DNA of 64,000 nucleotides from Saprospiraceae bacterium (GTDB taxonomy: Bacteria; Bacteroidota; Bacteroidia; Chitinophagales; Saprospiraceae), in contig JAHBTW010000001.1 of assembly GCA_019638385.1 (NCBI GenBank), positions 434,001-498,000 on the forward strand, written 5' to 3'. Below, one piece after another: positions 17,866 through 27,395 of the stretch; position 1 is the first letter of the stretch, and each line of letters starts with the position of its first letter. Below the pieces are notes generated by a model that saw only the letters and a list, made by a program, of their open reading frames with translations, did not search any database and was not told the DNA's origin. The translations under genes were made by a program, and so were the position numbers.

Positions 17866-20800
17866 ATGAGATTAAAGACGTTAGAAATTAAGGGCTTTAA
17901 AAGCTTTGCCACCGAAACGGCCATCCACTTCAACGAGGATGTCATCGGCATTGTCGGCCCCAACGGATCAGGCAAATCCAACATCGTGGATGCCATTCGC
18001 TGGGTGTTGGGCGAGCAGAAGAGCAGCGAGTTGCGGTTAGACCAAATGACCAGCGTGATTTTCAACGGCGCCAAGTCTCGCAAAGCCGGCAACTTAGCCT
18101 CGGTGTCGCTCACGTTTGACAATACGCGCAACCTCCTGCCCACCGAGTACCAAGCCGTCACCATCACCCGCCTCCTCTACCGCACCGGCGAAAGCGAATA
18201 CCGCCTCAACAACGTGCCCTGCCGCCTGAAAGACATCACCACGCTGCTGATGGACACCGGCATCGGGTCCAACTCTTACGCCATTATCGCCCTCGGTATG
18301 GTGGACGATATTCTCAACGACAAGGACAACTCGCGCCGCCGCATGTTTGAGCAGGCTGCCGGTATTTCCAAATACAAAGCCCGCAAGCGCGAAACCCTCA
18401 GTAAACTCGAAAGCGCCTCTGCCGACCTCGACCGCATTGAAGACCTCCTTTTTGAAATTGACGCCAACCTGAAAACCCTCGAAAAACAAGCCAAACGCGC
18501 CAAACGCTACTTTGAACTCCGGGATGAATACAAAATGCAAAGCATCGAACTGGCTTTGGTGAAAGTGGCCGCGCTCAAAGTGCGCTACAACGACATTCAG
18601 CGTAAGCTGCAAGAGGAAGAGGACAAATACCGCGCACTGGAAATCGAGATGCATCAGTTGGAGGCTGCCATGGAGAAGGAGAAAAAGGACAATCTCGATA
18701 AAGAAAAAGCCCTCTCCGAACGGCAGCGCGACCTCAATGAATTGGTGGGCAAAATTCGCGCCATGGAAAGCGATCTGCGTGTTCACGAGCAGCGCCTCCA
18801 GTTTATTCACAACAACGAAACCCGCTTTCTCGAAGAAATCAAAGCTGCCGAAGCGCGCAGCGCGCAACTTCGCGCCGATATAGAACACTATCGCAGCGAA
18901 CTCAACGCCGAGAAGCGCGTGGAGGCTCGCCTGCAATTGGAACTCGAAGCCGCCGAGGAGGGATTGGTGCAAATACGCCAAAGCCACAGCGCCATCAAAA
19001 CCCAACTCGACGAAGTGGTGCGCAGCCAACAGAGCATCGAGCGCGAAGTGTTTGAGCTGGAGAAGCAAAAAGCCATCAGTGTCAATCAGTTGCAAAACAC
19101 CGATTCCGACCTCAATCGCAACAACCTCGCCATAGATCAGCGCCGCACAGAGGTGGAAAGTCTGCAAACCCAAATGGACGAATTGATTCAGCGGGAGCAG
19201 GAACAAACGGCCGTGGTGAGCGCCATAGAACAGGAAGAGGAAAAACGCCGCAGCGACTTGCAAACAGCGGAAGCCGAACTCGAAGAACTGACCAAAAAGG
19301 TCACCAAAATTAATCGTGAGCTCGACGCCAAACGCAACGAGTTTAAGCTCACCAAGAGCATGATTGAAAACTTGGAGGGCTTCCCGGAGTCCATTCGGTT
19401 TCTCAGTAGTTCAAAAGATTGGAAAAAGGACGTACCGCTGCTCTCCGACATTATTTATGTAAAAGAAGACTATCGCGTAGCCATTGAGAACTATCTGGAG
19501 CCGTTTCTCAACTACTATGTGGTGCAAAACATTGAGGAGGCATTCCAGGCCATTCGGTTGCTGAGCAAATCGCAAAAAGGCAAGGCTAACTTCTTCGTCC
19601 TCGACGCCTTCCGCGACTACGCAGCGCCCATCGCAATGTTGCCCGATACCCTGCGCGCCCTCGATTTGGTGGAAACCGACCCCGTTTACCGCAATCTCTG
19701 CGATTACCTGCTGGAAAAAGTGCTCATCACCGAAAAGGACGAAGCCCACAGCGGCTCCACCGAACCCGGCATGGTGTTGCTCTCCAAAAGCGGGCAGTAC
19801 ATTCAGCGGCGGTACAGCGTGTCGGGCGGTTCCATCGGGCTGTTTGAAGGCAAGCGCATCGGGCGCAAGAAAAACTTGGAAATGCTCGAAACGGCCATCC
19901 GGCGTCTGGAAGTGGAGGAGGGGCGTTTGTCGTCGGCCTTTGCAGCGGCCAAAGGCAAAATAGAGCAGTTGAAATCGCACCGGGGTTCGGAGCGCATTCA
20001 GCAGGAGCGCAACAAGTTGCATCAGGTGGTGCAGCAAAAAGTGTCGCTCTCTACGCGCTTGGAGAGTTTTGAATCTTTCATCAAAAGCAACGACGCGCAG
20101 CGGCAGGAGGCTATAGCCAAAATGACGGCCCTGCAGGAGGCTATCGTCGCCATAGATGCGTATCTGGCTGAAAAGCAGGTTGTATTGGCGGAAGCCAAAA
20201 CCCGCATATCGGGTACGGACAGCTCATTCCTACAGGCGGCAGAGCAACTAAGCCAGGCATCGGCGGCGTTCAACGAAAAAAACATCCACTTCATTCGCCA
20301 GCAAAATAAGGTGGTAACGCTGCAACGCGAACTCGGTTTTCGCGAAAAGCAATTGGAAGAAGCGGCGGTATTGCAGGAGACCAATCGCAAAAAACTCACC
20401 GAAGGCGAAGCGGAAATATTGGCTGCACAGGAAGTGATTGACCGGCTGCGGGTGGAGCTGACGCAAGATCTGGAGGCGCGTAAAGCGCGGGAGGCCACGC
20501 TGTCGGAAGCGGAACAGGCGTATTTCAAAACGCGCGGCGAGATCAACCAGTTGGACGAGCAACTTCGCAAAACCGGGAAAACCCGGCAGGACGCGCAAAT
20601 TCTCATCAACAACCTCAAAGACAAATTCACGGAGGCTAAATTTGACATCAGTTCCGTGGCGCAGCGCCTGCGCATTGAGTTTGAAATAGACATCAACGAG
20701 ATCATCAATAACCAAAAGCCTTCTTCGGAAGCGCCGGTGGAAGAACTCGAACTCCGCGTGGAGCGCATCAAAAGCCGTTTGGACAGCTACGGGGAGATCA

Positions 20801-21426
20801 ACCCCATGGCGGTAGAGGCTTACGACGAAATGAAGGAGCGCCACGATTCTATCTCCGTGCAGCGCGACGATGTGGTGAAGGCCAAAGAGTCGCTCCTGCA
20901 AACCATGCAGGAAATTGAAGAAACCGCTACCCGGCAGTTTCTCGATGCCTTCGAGCGCGCGCGCCTGCACTTTATTGAGGTGTTCCGCAGCCTCTTCACC
21001 GAAGACGATACCTGCGATCTCATCCTGCTCGACCCGGCCAACCCTTTGGAATCGAAAATAGAAATCGTAGCCAAGCCGAAAGGCAAGCGCCCGCAGACCA
21101 TCAGTCAGTTGTCGGGCGGCGAAAAGACCCTCACGGCTACGGCGCTCCTCTTTGCGCTGTACCTGCTCAAGCCTGCTCCCTTCTGCATCTTCGACGAGGT
21201 GGACGCGCCCTTAGACGACTCCAACATCACGAAATTCAACAAGATTATCAAAAAATTCTCCGCCGATTCGCAGTTCATCATCGTCACTCACAACAAGCTG
21301 ACCATGGCCGCTGTGGACACCATTTACGGCGTGTATATGGCCGAACAGGGCGTTTCCGGCGTGAGCCAGGTGGACTTCCGGGATTTTGAAAATACGACGG
21401 CGCTGGCGCCGGGCGGGGCGTCGTAA
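17866..21426 (+). CDS. smc: Chromosome segregation ATPase SMC
   Basis: A 1186-residue SMC protein. ATG 17866 was chosen because MRLKTLEIKGFKSFA is the family start; the 27-codon upstream extension is not conserved-looking. Walker A is GPNGSGKSN in the first 45 residues; long coiled coils (about 170-510 and 680-1000) flank a hinge around 520-670; the C-terminal head has the signature LSGGEKTLTATALLFALYLL and Walker B FCIFDEVDAPLDD. It forms the condensin-like ring with ScpA and ScpB (not in this window) that organises and segregates the chromosome. Divergent from the SNF2 helicase. Confidence 0.98.
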   Translation: MRLKTLEIKGFKSFATETAIHFNEDVIGIVGPNGSGKSNIVDAIRWVLGEQKSSELRLDQMTSVIFNGAKSRKAGNLASVSLTFDNTRNLLPTEYQAVTITRLLYRTGESEYRLNNVPCRLKDITTLLMDTGIGSNSYAIIALGMVDDILNDKDNSRRRMFEQAAGISKYKARKRETLSKLESASADLDRIEDLLFEIDANLKTLEKQAKRAKRYFELRDEYKMQSIELALVKVAALKVRYNDIQRKLQEEEDKYRALEIEMHQLEAAMEKEKKDNLDKEKALSERQRDLNELVGKIRAMESDLRVHEQRLQFIHNNETRFLEEIKAAEARSAQLRADIEHYRSELNAEKRVEARLQLELEAAEEGLVQIRQSHSAIKTQLDEVVRSQQSIEREVFELEKQKAISVNQLQNTDSDLNRNNLAIDQRRTEVESLQTQMDELIQREQEQTAVVSAIEQEEEKRRSDLQTAEAELEELTKKVTKINRELDAKRNEFKLTKSMIENLEGFPESIRFLSSSKDWKKDVPLLSDIIYVKEDYRVAIENYLEPFLNYYVVQNIEEAFQAIRLLSKSQKGKANFFVLDAFRDYAAPIAMLPDTLRALDLVETDPVYRNLCDYLLEKVLITEKDEAHSGSTEPGMVLLSKSGQYIQRRYSVSGGSIGLFEGKRIGRKKNLEMLETAIRRLEVEEGRLSSAFAAAKGKIEQLKSHRGSERIQQERNKLHQVVQQKVSLSTRLESFESFIKSNDAQRQEAIAKMTALQEAIVAIDAYLAEKQVVLAEAKTRISGTDSSFLQAAEQLSQASAAFNEKNIHFIRQQNKVVTLQRELGFREKQLEEAAVLQETNRKKLTEGEAEILAAQEVIDRLRVELTQDLEARKAREATLSEAEQAYFKTRGEINQLDEQLRKTGKTRQDAQILINNLKDKFTEAKFDISSVAQRLRIEFEIDINEIINNQKPSSEAPVEELELRVERIKSRLDSYGEINPMAVEAYDEMKERHDSISVQRDDVVKAKESLLQTMQEIEETATRQFLDAFERARLHFIEVFRSLFTEDDTCDLILLDPANPLESKIEIVAKPKGKRPQTISQLSGGEKTLTATALLFALYLLKPAPFCIFDEVDAPLDDSNITKFNKIIKKFSADSQFIIVTHNKLTMAAVDTIYGVYMAEQGVSGVSQVDFRDFENTTALAPGGAS

Positions 21427-21450
21427 AGACGTGATGCATCGCGTCTCTAC
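21423..21450. repeat. Imperfect 28-bp palindrome of the GTAGAGACG family
   Basis: GTAAAGACGTGATG followed by CATCGCGTCTCTAC, then GGCGTCAC. It overlaps the smc stop codon and lies between smc and the convergent TonB receptor gene. It is a diverged copy of the perfect palindrome at 27352-27395. It may act as a bidirectional terminator or be a REP-like element. Confidence 0.8.
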
Positions 21451-21466
21451 GGCGTCACACGCCATC

Positions 21467-23752
21467 CTACCACCTCACCGTATAACTGAAAGAAGGAATA
21501 AACCTGAAAAGCGTGACGCGATCAAAAGTAACCGGTACTCCTGAGGAATCAACAAAAAAAGCATTGGGGTGGCCGTAAATGTTGTAAGCGCCGAAGGTTA
21601 GCAAGGCCATCCGTTTTTTGCGGGTCAGGTATTCGTAGTTGGCGCTCAGGTCGAGGCGATGATAAGCCGGCATCCTTTGATTATTTTTAGTAGGATACAC
21701 TCTACGAAAACTCCCCCACAATGTCTCTTGAACGAATCCGGGCAAGGTAATGGCATGGCCGGTTTGATAAACAAAATTAGAGGAGAGCTTGAGCCGGGAG
21801 CTTACCCGATAGAGAGCGGTGAGCGAAAGATCATGCCGGCGATCATATCGGAACGGGTAGGGTTTCCCCTGGTTGATGTTGGCAAATTGCCGGTTATTCC
21901 ACGACAGAGTGTAAGCCAGCCAGCCGTTCCAGCGGCCTTCCTGTTTGTTGAGGAGCCATTCCAGACCGTACACGCGGCCTTTGCCTCCTGATTCCACTAA
22001 GCTTTCCCAGTCGGTATTACCGTTGAGGACGAAACTGGCGCCCTGCGTCAATTCGGTTTGTTGGTATAATTGTTTGGCGAAAGCCTCCACAGTGAGTGAA
22101 AATCCCTGGTAGTCTTTGGCCCAGCCTACATGTATTTGATCTGATTGCTGCGGCGGAATGCGTGTGGTGGCCGGAATCCAGATATCGTTGGGCAGTCCGG
22201 CGCCGCCGGAGGTGAGCAAGTGAACGAACTGCGTCATGCGGCTGTAGCCTGCCTGTATTCGCTGGTTGTCGGGCAGCTTGTATTCCACGCTTAGTCGAGG
22301 TTCCAGACTGGGGTAATTTTGCGCAGCAACCCGATACAAGGCAGCCCGCAGCCCCACATGGATTTTCCAGTTGGCGGCCGGCGTCCATTCATCTTCCACA
22401 AAGACAGCGCCGGAAAAAGCCCGAACCGTGTCTCCGGGCGAAGTGAAATCATCCACGAGGATTTTGTCTCTGCGCACTTGGGTGGCATTGGGCCTGAAAA
22501 CAGGCGTGGATGCCTCCATGCCGAAGTGCAGGTAGTGTGTCGGGCTTGCCGTCCAACTGAACCATTGCCGGGCTGTAAGTTCACGTATGCGCGAGGCCAC
22601 CCGCATGGACAGCAGGCCGTCTCTGTTGCTGCGAGCCTGAATATTGACCCAATAGGTGAAGTCGTTGAAGTTGAGCATGGTTTGGCCAAACAGGGCCGGG
22701 GAGTAATTTTGGATGTATCGAACGGAGGCGGTTTTATTGCCCCATCCCAACAGGGTAGTGCCCCGGTTGTCGGTTTCCTTTCGTTTGGTACCCCACATAT
22801 CGTCGCCCGAATAGGCGCTGATGAAGAGCTTACCGCCGTTGCGGAGTTGGAAATTGAGTTTGCCGTTGAAGTCGTACATGCCGGCAAAAATCAGGTAGTC
22901 GCCGTTGTTGTAGGCGGGCAGGGTGGCCAGCGACAATAGAGCAGAATGTGCCAGGCGACCTGCCAGCAGGTAAGAACTGTTTTTGCCCAGCGGCCCTTCC
23001 AACGTCAGCGAGGAATTGATAAGCCCCAAGGTGGCCTCCCGACGATGCGCTTTGGTGTTGCCGTCTTTCATGGTCACATTCACTACGGAGGATAAACGCC
23101 CCCCGTACCTCGCAGGGAAGCCGCCTTTGATGACCTGTATGTCTTTGATGGCCGAGGGTTGAAATACCGAGACAAAGCCGAAAAGATGGGAGGTATTGTA
23201 CACCACACTGCCGTCTAAGAGTACCAGATTTTGATCGGCAGAACCGCCCCGCACCAATAAACCGGTACTGCCTTCTACGCCCGATGATATGCCGGGCAAC
23301 AACGTAAGGGCTTTGAATAAATCGGCTTCGCCCAACAACACCGGCACGGCCCGCAATCGGGATACCGGTATCGCCACCACACCGATGGCGGCACGCTCGC
23401 GGGCGGCGCTCACCTCTACGGTACTCAATTCCCATGATTTGAGCGCAATATGAATACTGGTATCAGCACCGCCTGCTGGCAGCTCCAGCGTGTAAGGGCT
23501 ATAACCCACATAGCTGTAAACCAATGTAACGGGCTTGGATGCGCTTACGGTTATTTGATAATGACCGTACAGATTGGCTGTTGTACCGCTGCCGTCTTCT
23601 ACTACCAATACCGTGGCAGAAGGCAGGGCCTCACCGCCTGCTTCGTCGCTGATGATACCGCTGATACGTCGGATTTGAGCCGAAGCAAAAGGCAGGCTCG
23701 CCAGTATCGTGATGGCAAAAATATACAAGCGTAGAAAAGGGTATCGCTTCAT
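21467..23752 (-). CDS. TonB-dependent outer membrane receptor
   Basis: A 761-residue receptor. A signal peptide (1-25, ending ASAQ) is followed by a carboxypeptidase-regulatory-like domain (about 27-115: ISGIISDEAGGEALPSATV...YVGYSPYTLEL), then a plug domain with LLVRGGSADQNLVLLDG and KGGFPARYGGRLSSVVNV, and a C-terminal beta-barrel ending in an aromatic residue (..SYTVRW) as expected for BAM recognition. It has no SusD partner. Instead it is preceded, with a 4-bp ATGA overlap, by a DUF4249 lipoprotein gene, a common Bacteroidota pairing. The ligand is unknown; siderophores, peptides or glycans are possible. Confidence 0.93.
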   Translation of the reverse strand: MKRYPFLRLYIFAITILASLPFASAQIRRISGIISDEAGGEALPSATVLVVEDGSGTTANLYGHYQITVSASKPVTLVYSYVGYSPYTLELPAGGADTSIHIALKSWELSTVEVSAARERAAIGVVAIPVSRLRAVPVLLGEADLFKALTLLPGISSGVEGSTGLLVRGGSADQNLVLLDGSVVYNTSHLFGFVSVFQPSAIKDIQVIKGGFPARYGGRLSSVVNVTMKDGNTKAHRREATLGLINSSLTLEGPLGKNSSYLLAGRLAHSALLSLATLPAYNNGDYLIFAGMYDFNGKLNFQLRNGGKLFISAYSGDDMWGTKRKETDNRGTTLLGWGNKTASVRYIQNYSPALFGQTMLNFNDFTYWVNIQARSNRDGLLSMRVASRIRELTARQWFSWTASPTHYLHFGMEASTPVFRPNATQVRRDKILVDDFTSPGDTVRAFSGAVFVEDEWTPAANWKIHVGLRAALYRVAAQNYPSLEPRLSVEYKLPDNQRIQAGYSRMTQFVHLLTSGGAGLPNDIWIPATTRIPPQQSDQIHVGWAKDYQGFSLTVEAFAKQLYQQTELTQGASFVLNGNTDWESLVESGGKGRVYGLEWLLNKQEGRWNGWLAYTLSWNNRQFANINQGKPYPFRYDRRHDLSLTALYRVSSRLKLSSNFVYQTGHAITLPGFVQETLWGSFRRVYPTKNNQRMPAYHRLDLSANYEYLTRKKRMALLTFGAYNIYGHPNAFFVDSSGVPVTFDRVTLFRFIPSFSYTVRW

Positions 23753-24612
23753 AGTTTGAAATCGTAGTAGGTCACGTTTTTAGTCAGTACAATGCCGTAG
23801 CCGCCATTGACATTGGAGAGTAGTGGGCGGGGTTCGCTGAATATCTGTTCCAAATCGCCAGTTAACTCTGTACTTTTTACATATTTAAGATAGTCAGGGT
23901 GAACTGTGCCAAACTCGATTCTCAAGCTATCATTATTAGGGGGCATATTTCTACGCTCTATGTAGCAGTCGAATTGAAAAGGCTGCCCCTCAAAACAATC
24001 ATCAGGGTAGAACAAAGAGTAAAATCCGCATTGTGGTCCAATCTCGTTAAAGAAGTAACCCAAAATAAAGTCTCCTTTTCTTCCATTTTTCAAGGCATGA
24101 CCCTCCCAGAAATATATGTCTTTTCGATTCGGAATATCTACAAATGCCATATCCACCAGAAAAGTGTTGTTGTTATTTGGATCAAAACCCCGGAAATTTA
24201 CGGTAAGGGGATTGGCTGGTTCGGGTATCGCCACCACATCAGAAACAACAGGATCAAACCCATCGGAAGAAGCTTTGAGGATATAACCTGTACCTGTTGC
24301 GAGCGACATATCCAACTCGAAATCCCCATCGCCTCTGTCTTCTAATTCAGCTATGATTACGCCATCTGCATCGCAAAGCCAAACCCTGCCCGGTACAGCC
24401 AGAGAGAAAGAGGCAGGCAAAGGCAGTTGCGGATGATTCGAACGGGTGAGGCGAGCTATAACGCCCTTATTAAAAACATAAGCATTGAGTACCAGCCGGT
24501 CGCCTTCGTAGATCAAGTCGTATTCGAGAGCTCCGCTTCGGCAACCGCTGAGAATTACAAATAATATTACCAGCCATAGAACGGAATTCACTCCAAGTTT
24601 TTTTGCAATCAT
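23749..24612 (-). CDS. DUF4249 surface lipoprotein
   Basis: A 287-residue protein with a lipoprotein signal peptide and lipobox LSGC (Cys about 24), followed by the DUF4249 beta-rich fold: an early LVLNAYVFNKG segment, VWLCDADGVIIAELED, and a C-terminal part ending in YGIVLTKNVTYYDFKL. DUF4249 proteins are encoded next to TonB-dependent receptors and are thought to act as their surface partner, in the way SusD serves SusC. It is upstream of, and overlaps, the receptor gene by 4 bp, so the two form an operon. Confidence 0.88.
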   Translation of the reverse strand: MIAKKLGVNSVLWLVILFVILSGCRSGALEYDLIYEGDRLVLNAYVFNKGVIARLTRSNHPQLPLPASFSLAVPGRVWLCDADGVIIAELEDRGDGDFELDMSLATGTGYILKASSDGFDPVVSDVVAIPEPANPLTVNFRGFDPNNNNTFLVDMAFVDIPNRKDIYFWEGHALKNGRKGDFILGYFFNEIGPQCGFYSLFYPDDCFEGQPFQFDCYIERRNMPPNNDSLRIEFGTVHPDYLKYVKSTELTGDLEQIFSEPRPLLSNVNGGYGIVLTKNVTYYDFKL

Positions 24613-24673
24613 GGATTATGGTTGTAACTCGTGACCGAAGTGTTTTATAAATTATAAACATTCGGAAATAGTA

Positions 24674-24699
24674 TCGGGCCGGAAAAACTCCCGGCCCGA
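24674..24699. terminator. GC-rich hairpin, possible terminator
   Basis: TCGGGCCGG and CCGGCCCGA form a 9-bp stem around an 8-base loop. It lies downstream of the minus-strand hypothetical gene that ends at 24726 and upstream of the DUF4249 operon. There is no clean T-run, so the terminator call is tentative. Confidence 0.5.
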
Positions 24700-24725
24700 A
24701 ATCTTCTACTTTACGACGAAAACGT

Positions 24726-25376
24726 TTACTGTGGATGGAATGTTACGCAAGTCTTGTTGTTATTATTTCCACTTCCTGTCTCTGCAAAATGTATCCCCGC
24801 CGTTGATCCTATTGACGAGATAAAAGCATTATTACCAGAGAAAAATACGATTTCAATTGAATGTTGTCCAAACAAAGTTTGATTTGCAGGAAAACACACC
24901 CCGGCGTTATTGTTTACAGAAACACAGCCAGTTTGTCTTAATTCAGTTGCTGCGTTCAAAAACCAACCTAAACCAACAAATTTGAAATGCTTGGTTTCCA
25001 AGATACAATTTACGATGGATGAGAACAGTGGAGACTGAGTACGGAGTTGCCCTCGAACCCGACGACGCTGATTATCGTTAGGGCGATACCAATCTGAGCA
25101 CTCGTCCACCAATGCCCGAAATTCAACAACATCCGGCGCGGCAGCATTCCTTTTGATAGGGATGCGAACTGTGGCGAGACTCAGGATGTCAGTAGTATTG
25201 GAGGAAAGCGAATATCCACTTGCACCTACGGCTTCTTCACGAGTAATTTTGTAGGTTACATCTCCCACCTGAAACATTCCTTTACTGTTGGCTAAATGCT
25301 TCCAGGCCGGGTCATCAACCACGGGCAACACCAAGCCATCCTCGTTCATATAAGCAAAGTCTGCAAAAGGAGTCAT
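24726..25376 (-). CDS. Hypothetical protein, N-terminus uncertain
   Basis: A 216-residue frame of no recognised family. It is rich in Asn, Ser and Gly towards the C-terminus and has several Cys (in SIVNCILE, TGCVSVNN, AGVCFPAN, NKTCVTF), suggestive of an extracytoplasmic protein, but no signal peptide is present at the annotated ATG. The same frame stays open upstream to about 25548 and reads like protein (..YEVQLYKKED..DCGSAYHGFDEN..) but offers no ATG. Either a non-ATG start is used, or the gene has lost its 5' end. That upstream part overlaps the putative promoter of the glucosidase gene. Base composition is more AT-rich than its neighbours. Confidence 0.55.
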   Translation of the reverse strand: MTPFADFAYMNEDGLVLPVVDDPAWKHLANSKGMFQVGDVTYKITREEAVGASGYSLSSNTTDILSLATVRIPIKRNAAAPDVVEFRALVDECSDWYRPNDNQRRRVRGQLRTQSPLFSSIVNCILETKHFKFVGLGWFLNAATELRQTGCVSVNNNAGVCFPANQTLFGQHSIEIVFFSGNNAFISSIGSTAGIHFAETGSGNNNNKTCVTFHPQ

Positions 25377-25494
25377 GCTGCGTCCGGCAGCCTCGTAAGC
25401 ATTTTCATCAAAGCCATGATATGCTGAGCCACAATCTCGTGCTGGCTTTTGGAGAGTGATGTGGGAAGAATGTGGAGGGAGGTTATCTTCTTTC

Positions 25495-25525
25495 TTGTAT
25501 AACTGAACCTCATATTTTACCTTTG
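25495..25525 (+). promoter_or_regulatory. Putative promoter of the GH13 glucosidase gene
   Basis: TTG at 25495-25497 and TACCTTTG at 25518-25525, separated by 20 bp, fit the Bacteroidota -33/-7 pattern. The predicted start of transcription lies about 70 bp before the ATG at 25600. Motif-based. Confidence 0.55.
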
Positions 25526-25599
25526 TCGTATGCTGATTGCCAACCCACTATCGGCGCCGGCCGGGACGACCTTGTCAGCATCTCTAAAAAAATACAGGT

Positions 25600-27363
25600 A
25601 TGATAAAAAGTATCCTCGGGCGCTGTATCTTCATCGCCACCCTACTGATTGCAATCGCCATGAGCACATGTACACAGCCTTCCGGCAAAAATGAAAACAA
25701 TACATCCAATCCAAGCCCCTGGTGGAAAGAAGCCGTTATTTACCAGATTTACCCACGTAGCTTCAGAGATGCTGATGGGGACGGCATCGGAGATTTAAGA
25801 GGTATTATAGAGGAGCTGGATTATATCAAAAGTCTTGGCGTAGATGCCGTTTGGCTCAACCCCATATATCCATCTCCGAATGCAGACAATGGATATGATG
25901 TGAGCGACTATCGCGGCATCATGGCCGAATTCGGCACTATGAAAGACTTCGACGAAATGTTGAAAGGCATGCATGACCGGGGTATCCGGCTCATCATGGA
26001 TGTGGTGGTCAACCATAGCAGCGATGAACACGAATGGTTCAAACAGTCGAGGAGTTCGAGAGATAATCCATATCGCAGTTATTACCATTGGTGGCCGGCA
26101 GAGAAGGGCAAGCCCAATTACCGCTACAGCCTCTTTGACGAAACCGGCAATGCCTGGAGGTATGATTCGCTTACGGATGCTTATTACCTTCACTATTTTT
26201 CGTACAAACAACCCGACCTCAACTGGGAAAACCCCCAATTGCGGCAGGAAGTGTACGACATCATGGAGTTTTGGGCTAAAAAAGGCGTGGACGGGTTTCG
26301 CCTGGATGCGTTTCAGTTTGTAGCCAAAGACACGGCTTTTCCTCCTTTCCCCGAAGGATTTGAAAAGGATTTTATTGCGTACTATGCGATGCAGGGCAAC
26401 ATTCACGAATATCTCAAAGAAATGCACCTGCGGGTACTTGCCCCCTACAAGGTGATGAGTGTAGCAGAAGGCGCCGGGCGAAATTTTGAAGACGCCCACA
26501 ACCTGGTGGACCCGGAGCGCAAGGAGTTGGACATGGCGTATGCTTTTGAAGGGGTGGATATTGCCAAATACGACGGTTACAGCCTGCTCCATTTCAAAGA
26601 GGTATTCTCGCGATGGGATAGCGCATTTGCTGAAAAGGGCTGGCTATCTGTTTTTTTGGCCAATCACGATCAGGCCCGGATGGTGAGCCGGTTTGCCAAC
26701 GACACCCCTGCATTTCGGTCTGCATCCGCCAAAATGCTCCATACTTTTTTGCTGAGTATGCGGGGTACTCCCTATTGCTACTACGGAGATGAACTGGGTA
26801 TGACCAATATCGGTTTCAGCCGGATAGAGCAATTTAAGGACATTGTGGCCATCAATAGTTACAAAAAAGCATTGTCGAAAGGAGAGGACATGGACCTCTT
26901 CATGAAAAAGCTGAGTTTCGAATCGAGAGACAACGGCCGCACCCCTATGCAGTGGAATGATTCGCCCCATGCAGGTTTTTCCTCCGGTACGCCCTGGCTG
27001 CCGGTCAACAACAACTATACAGAAATCAATGCGGCTGCCCAGGATAAAGACCCGGATTCGGTATTGAATCATTTCAGAAGAATGGTACAACTGCGCAAAA
27101 GCAATCCGGTGCTCGTTCATGGAGCTTATCAGTTGTTGGCGCCGGAACATCCGGAGATATATGCCTATACCCGAATCTGGGGTGAAGAAAAAGCAGTGGT
27201 TGTGTTAAACTTTTCTACTGAAAAACAACGATTTCAGATGCCGGGGTTAAGTTCTCCAACGAAGGTTTTGATTAACAATTACCCCCATGTAGAAACAACC
27301 AAAAACGGTGGCGAAATCATACTCTCGCCTTATCAGGGTATTGTTTTTTCTGTGACGCCGTAG
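25600..27363 (+). CDS. GH13 alpha-glucosidase (oligo-1,6-glucosidase-like), lipoprotein
   Basis: A 587-residue glycoside hydrolase. The N-terminal signal ends in a lipobox-like AMSTC (Cys about 24), so it is probably lipid-anchored. The (beta/alpha)8 barrel shows all GH13 regions: DVVVNH (134-139), GFRLDAF with nucleophile Asp about 236, SVAEG with acid/base Glu about 290, and FLANHDQ with Asp about 357. The QPDLNW element is typical of oligo-1,6-glucosidase/alpha-glucosidase subfamilies such as GH13_31. It would release glucose from isomalto- or malto-oligosaccharides. The last codons (Val-Thr-Pro-stop) come from a 44-bp palindrome shared with uvrA. Confidence 0.92.
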   Translation: MIKSILGRCIFIATLLIAIAMSTCTQPSGKNENNTSNPSPWWKEAVIYQIYPRSFRDADGDGIGDLRGIIEELDYIKSLGVDAVWLNPIYPSPNADNGYDVSDYRGIMAEFGTMKDFDEMLKGMHDRGIRLIMDVVVNHSSDEHEWFKQSRSSRDNPYRSYYHWWPAEKGKPNYRYSLFDETGNAWRYDSLTDAYYLHYFSYKQPDLNWENPQLRQEVYDIMEFWAKKGVDGFRLDAFQFVAKDTAFPPFPEGFEKDFIAYYAMQGNIHEYLKEMHLRVLAPYKVMSVAEGAGRNFEDAHNLVDPERKELDMAYAFEGVDIAKYDGYSLLHFKEVFSRWDSAFAEKGWLSVFLANHDQARMVSRFANDTPAFRSASAKMLHTFLLSMRGTPYCYYGDELGMTNIGFSRIEQFKDIVAINSYKKALSKGEDMDLFMKKLSFESRDNGRTPMQWNDSPHAGFSSGTPWLPVNNNYTEINAAAQDKDPDSVLNHFRRMVQLRKSNPVLVHGAYQLLAPEHPEIYAYTRIWGEEKAVVVLNFSTEKQRFQMPGLSSPTKVLINNYPHVETTKNGGEIILSPYQGIVFSVTP

Positions 27364-27395
27364 AGACGCAATGCATTGCGTCTCTACGGCGTCAC
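27352..27395. repeat. Perfect 44-bp palindrome between convergent genes
   Basis: GTGACGCC-GTAGAGACGCAATG and its exact reverse complement, with no spacer. The left arm encodes the final Val-Thr-Pro-stop of the glucosidase gene and the right arm encodes the final Val-Thr-Pro-stop of uvrA on the other strand. It could form a strong hairpin in both transcripts and act as a shared terminator. Confidence 0.9.

Noticed and set aside
18094..19263. 389-codon minus-strand frame
   Set aside because: Antisense of the smc coiled-coil region; rich in Phe and Leu as expected from reversed Glu/Lys codons.
21467..24612. SusC/SusD glycan-uptake locus
   Set aside because: The receptor lacks a SusD-type partner; the lipoprotein is DUF4249, and no glycan-sensing regulator is adjacent. 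The GH13 gene is more than 2 kb away with a separate promoter.
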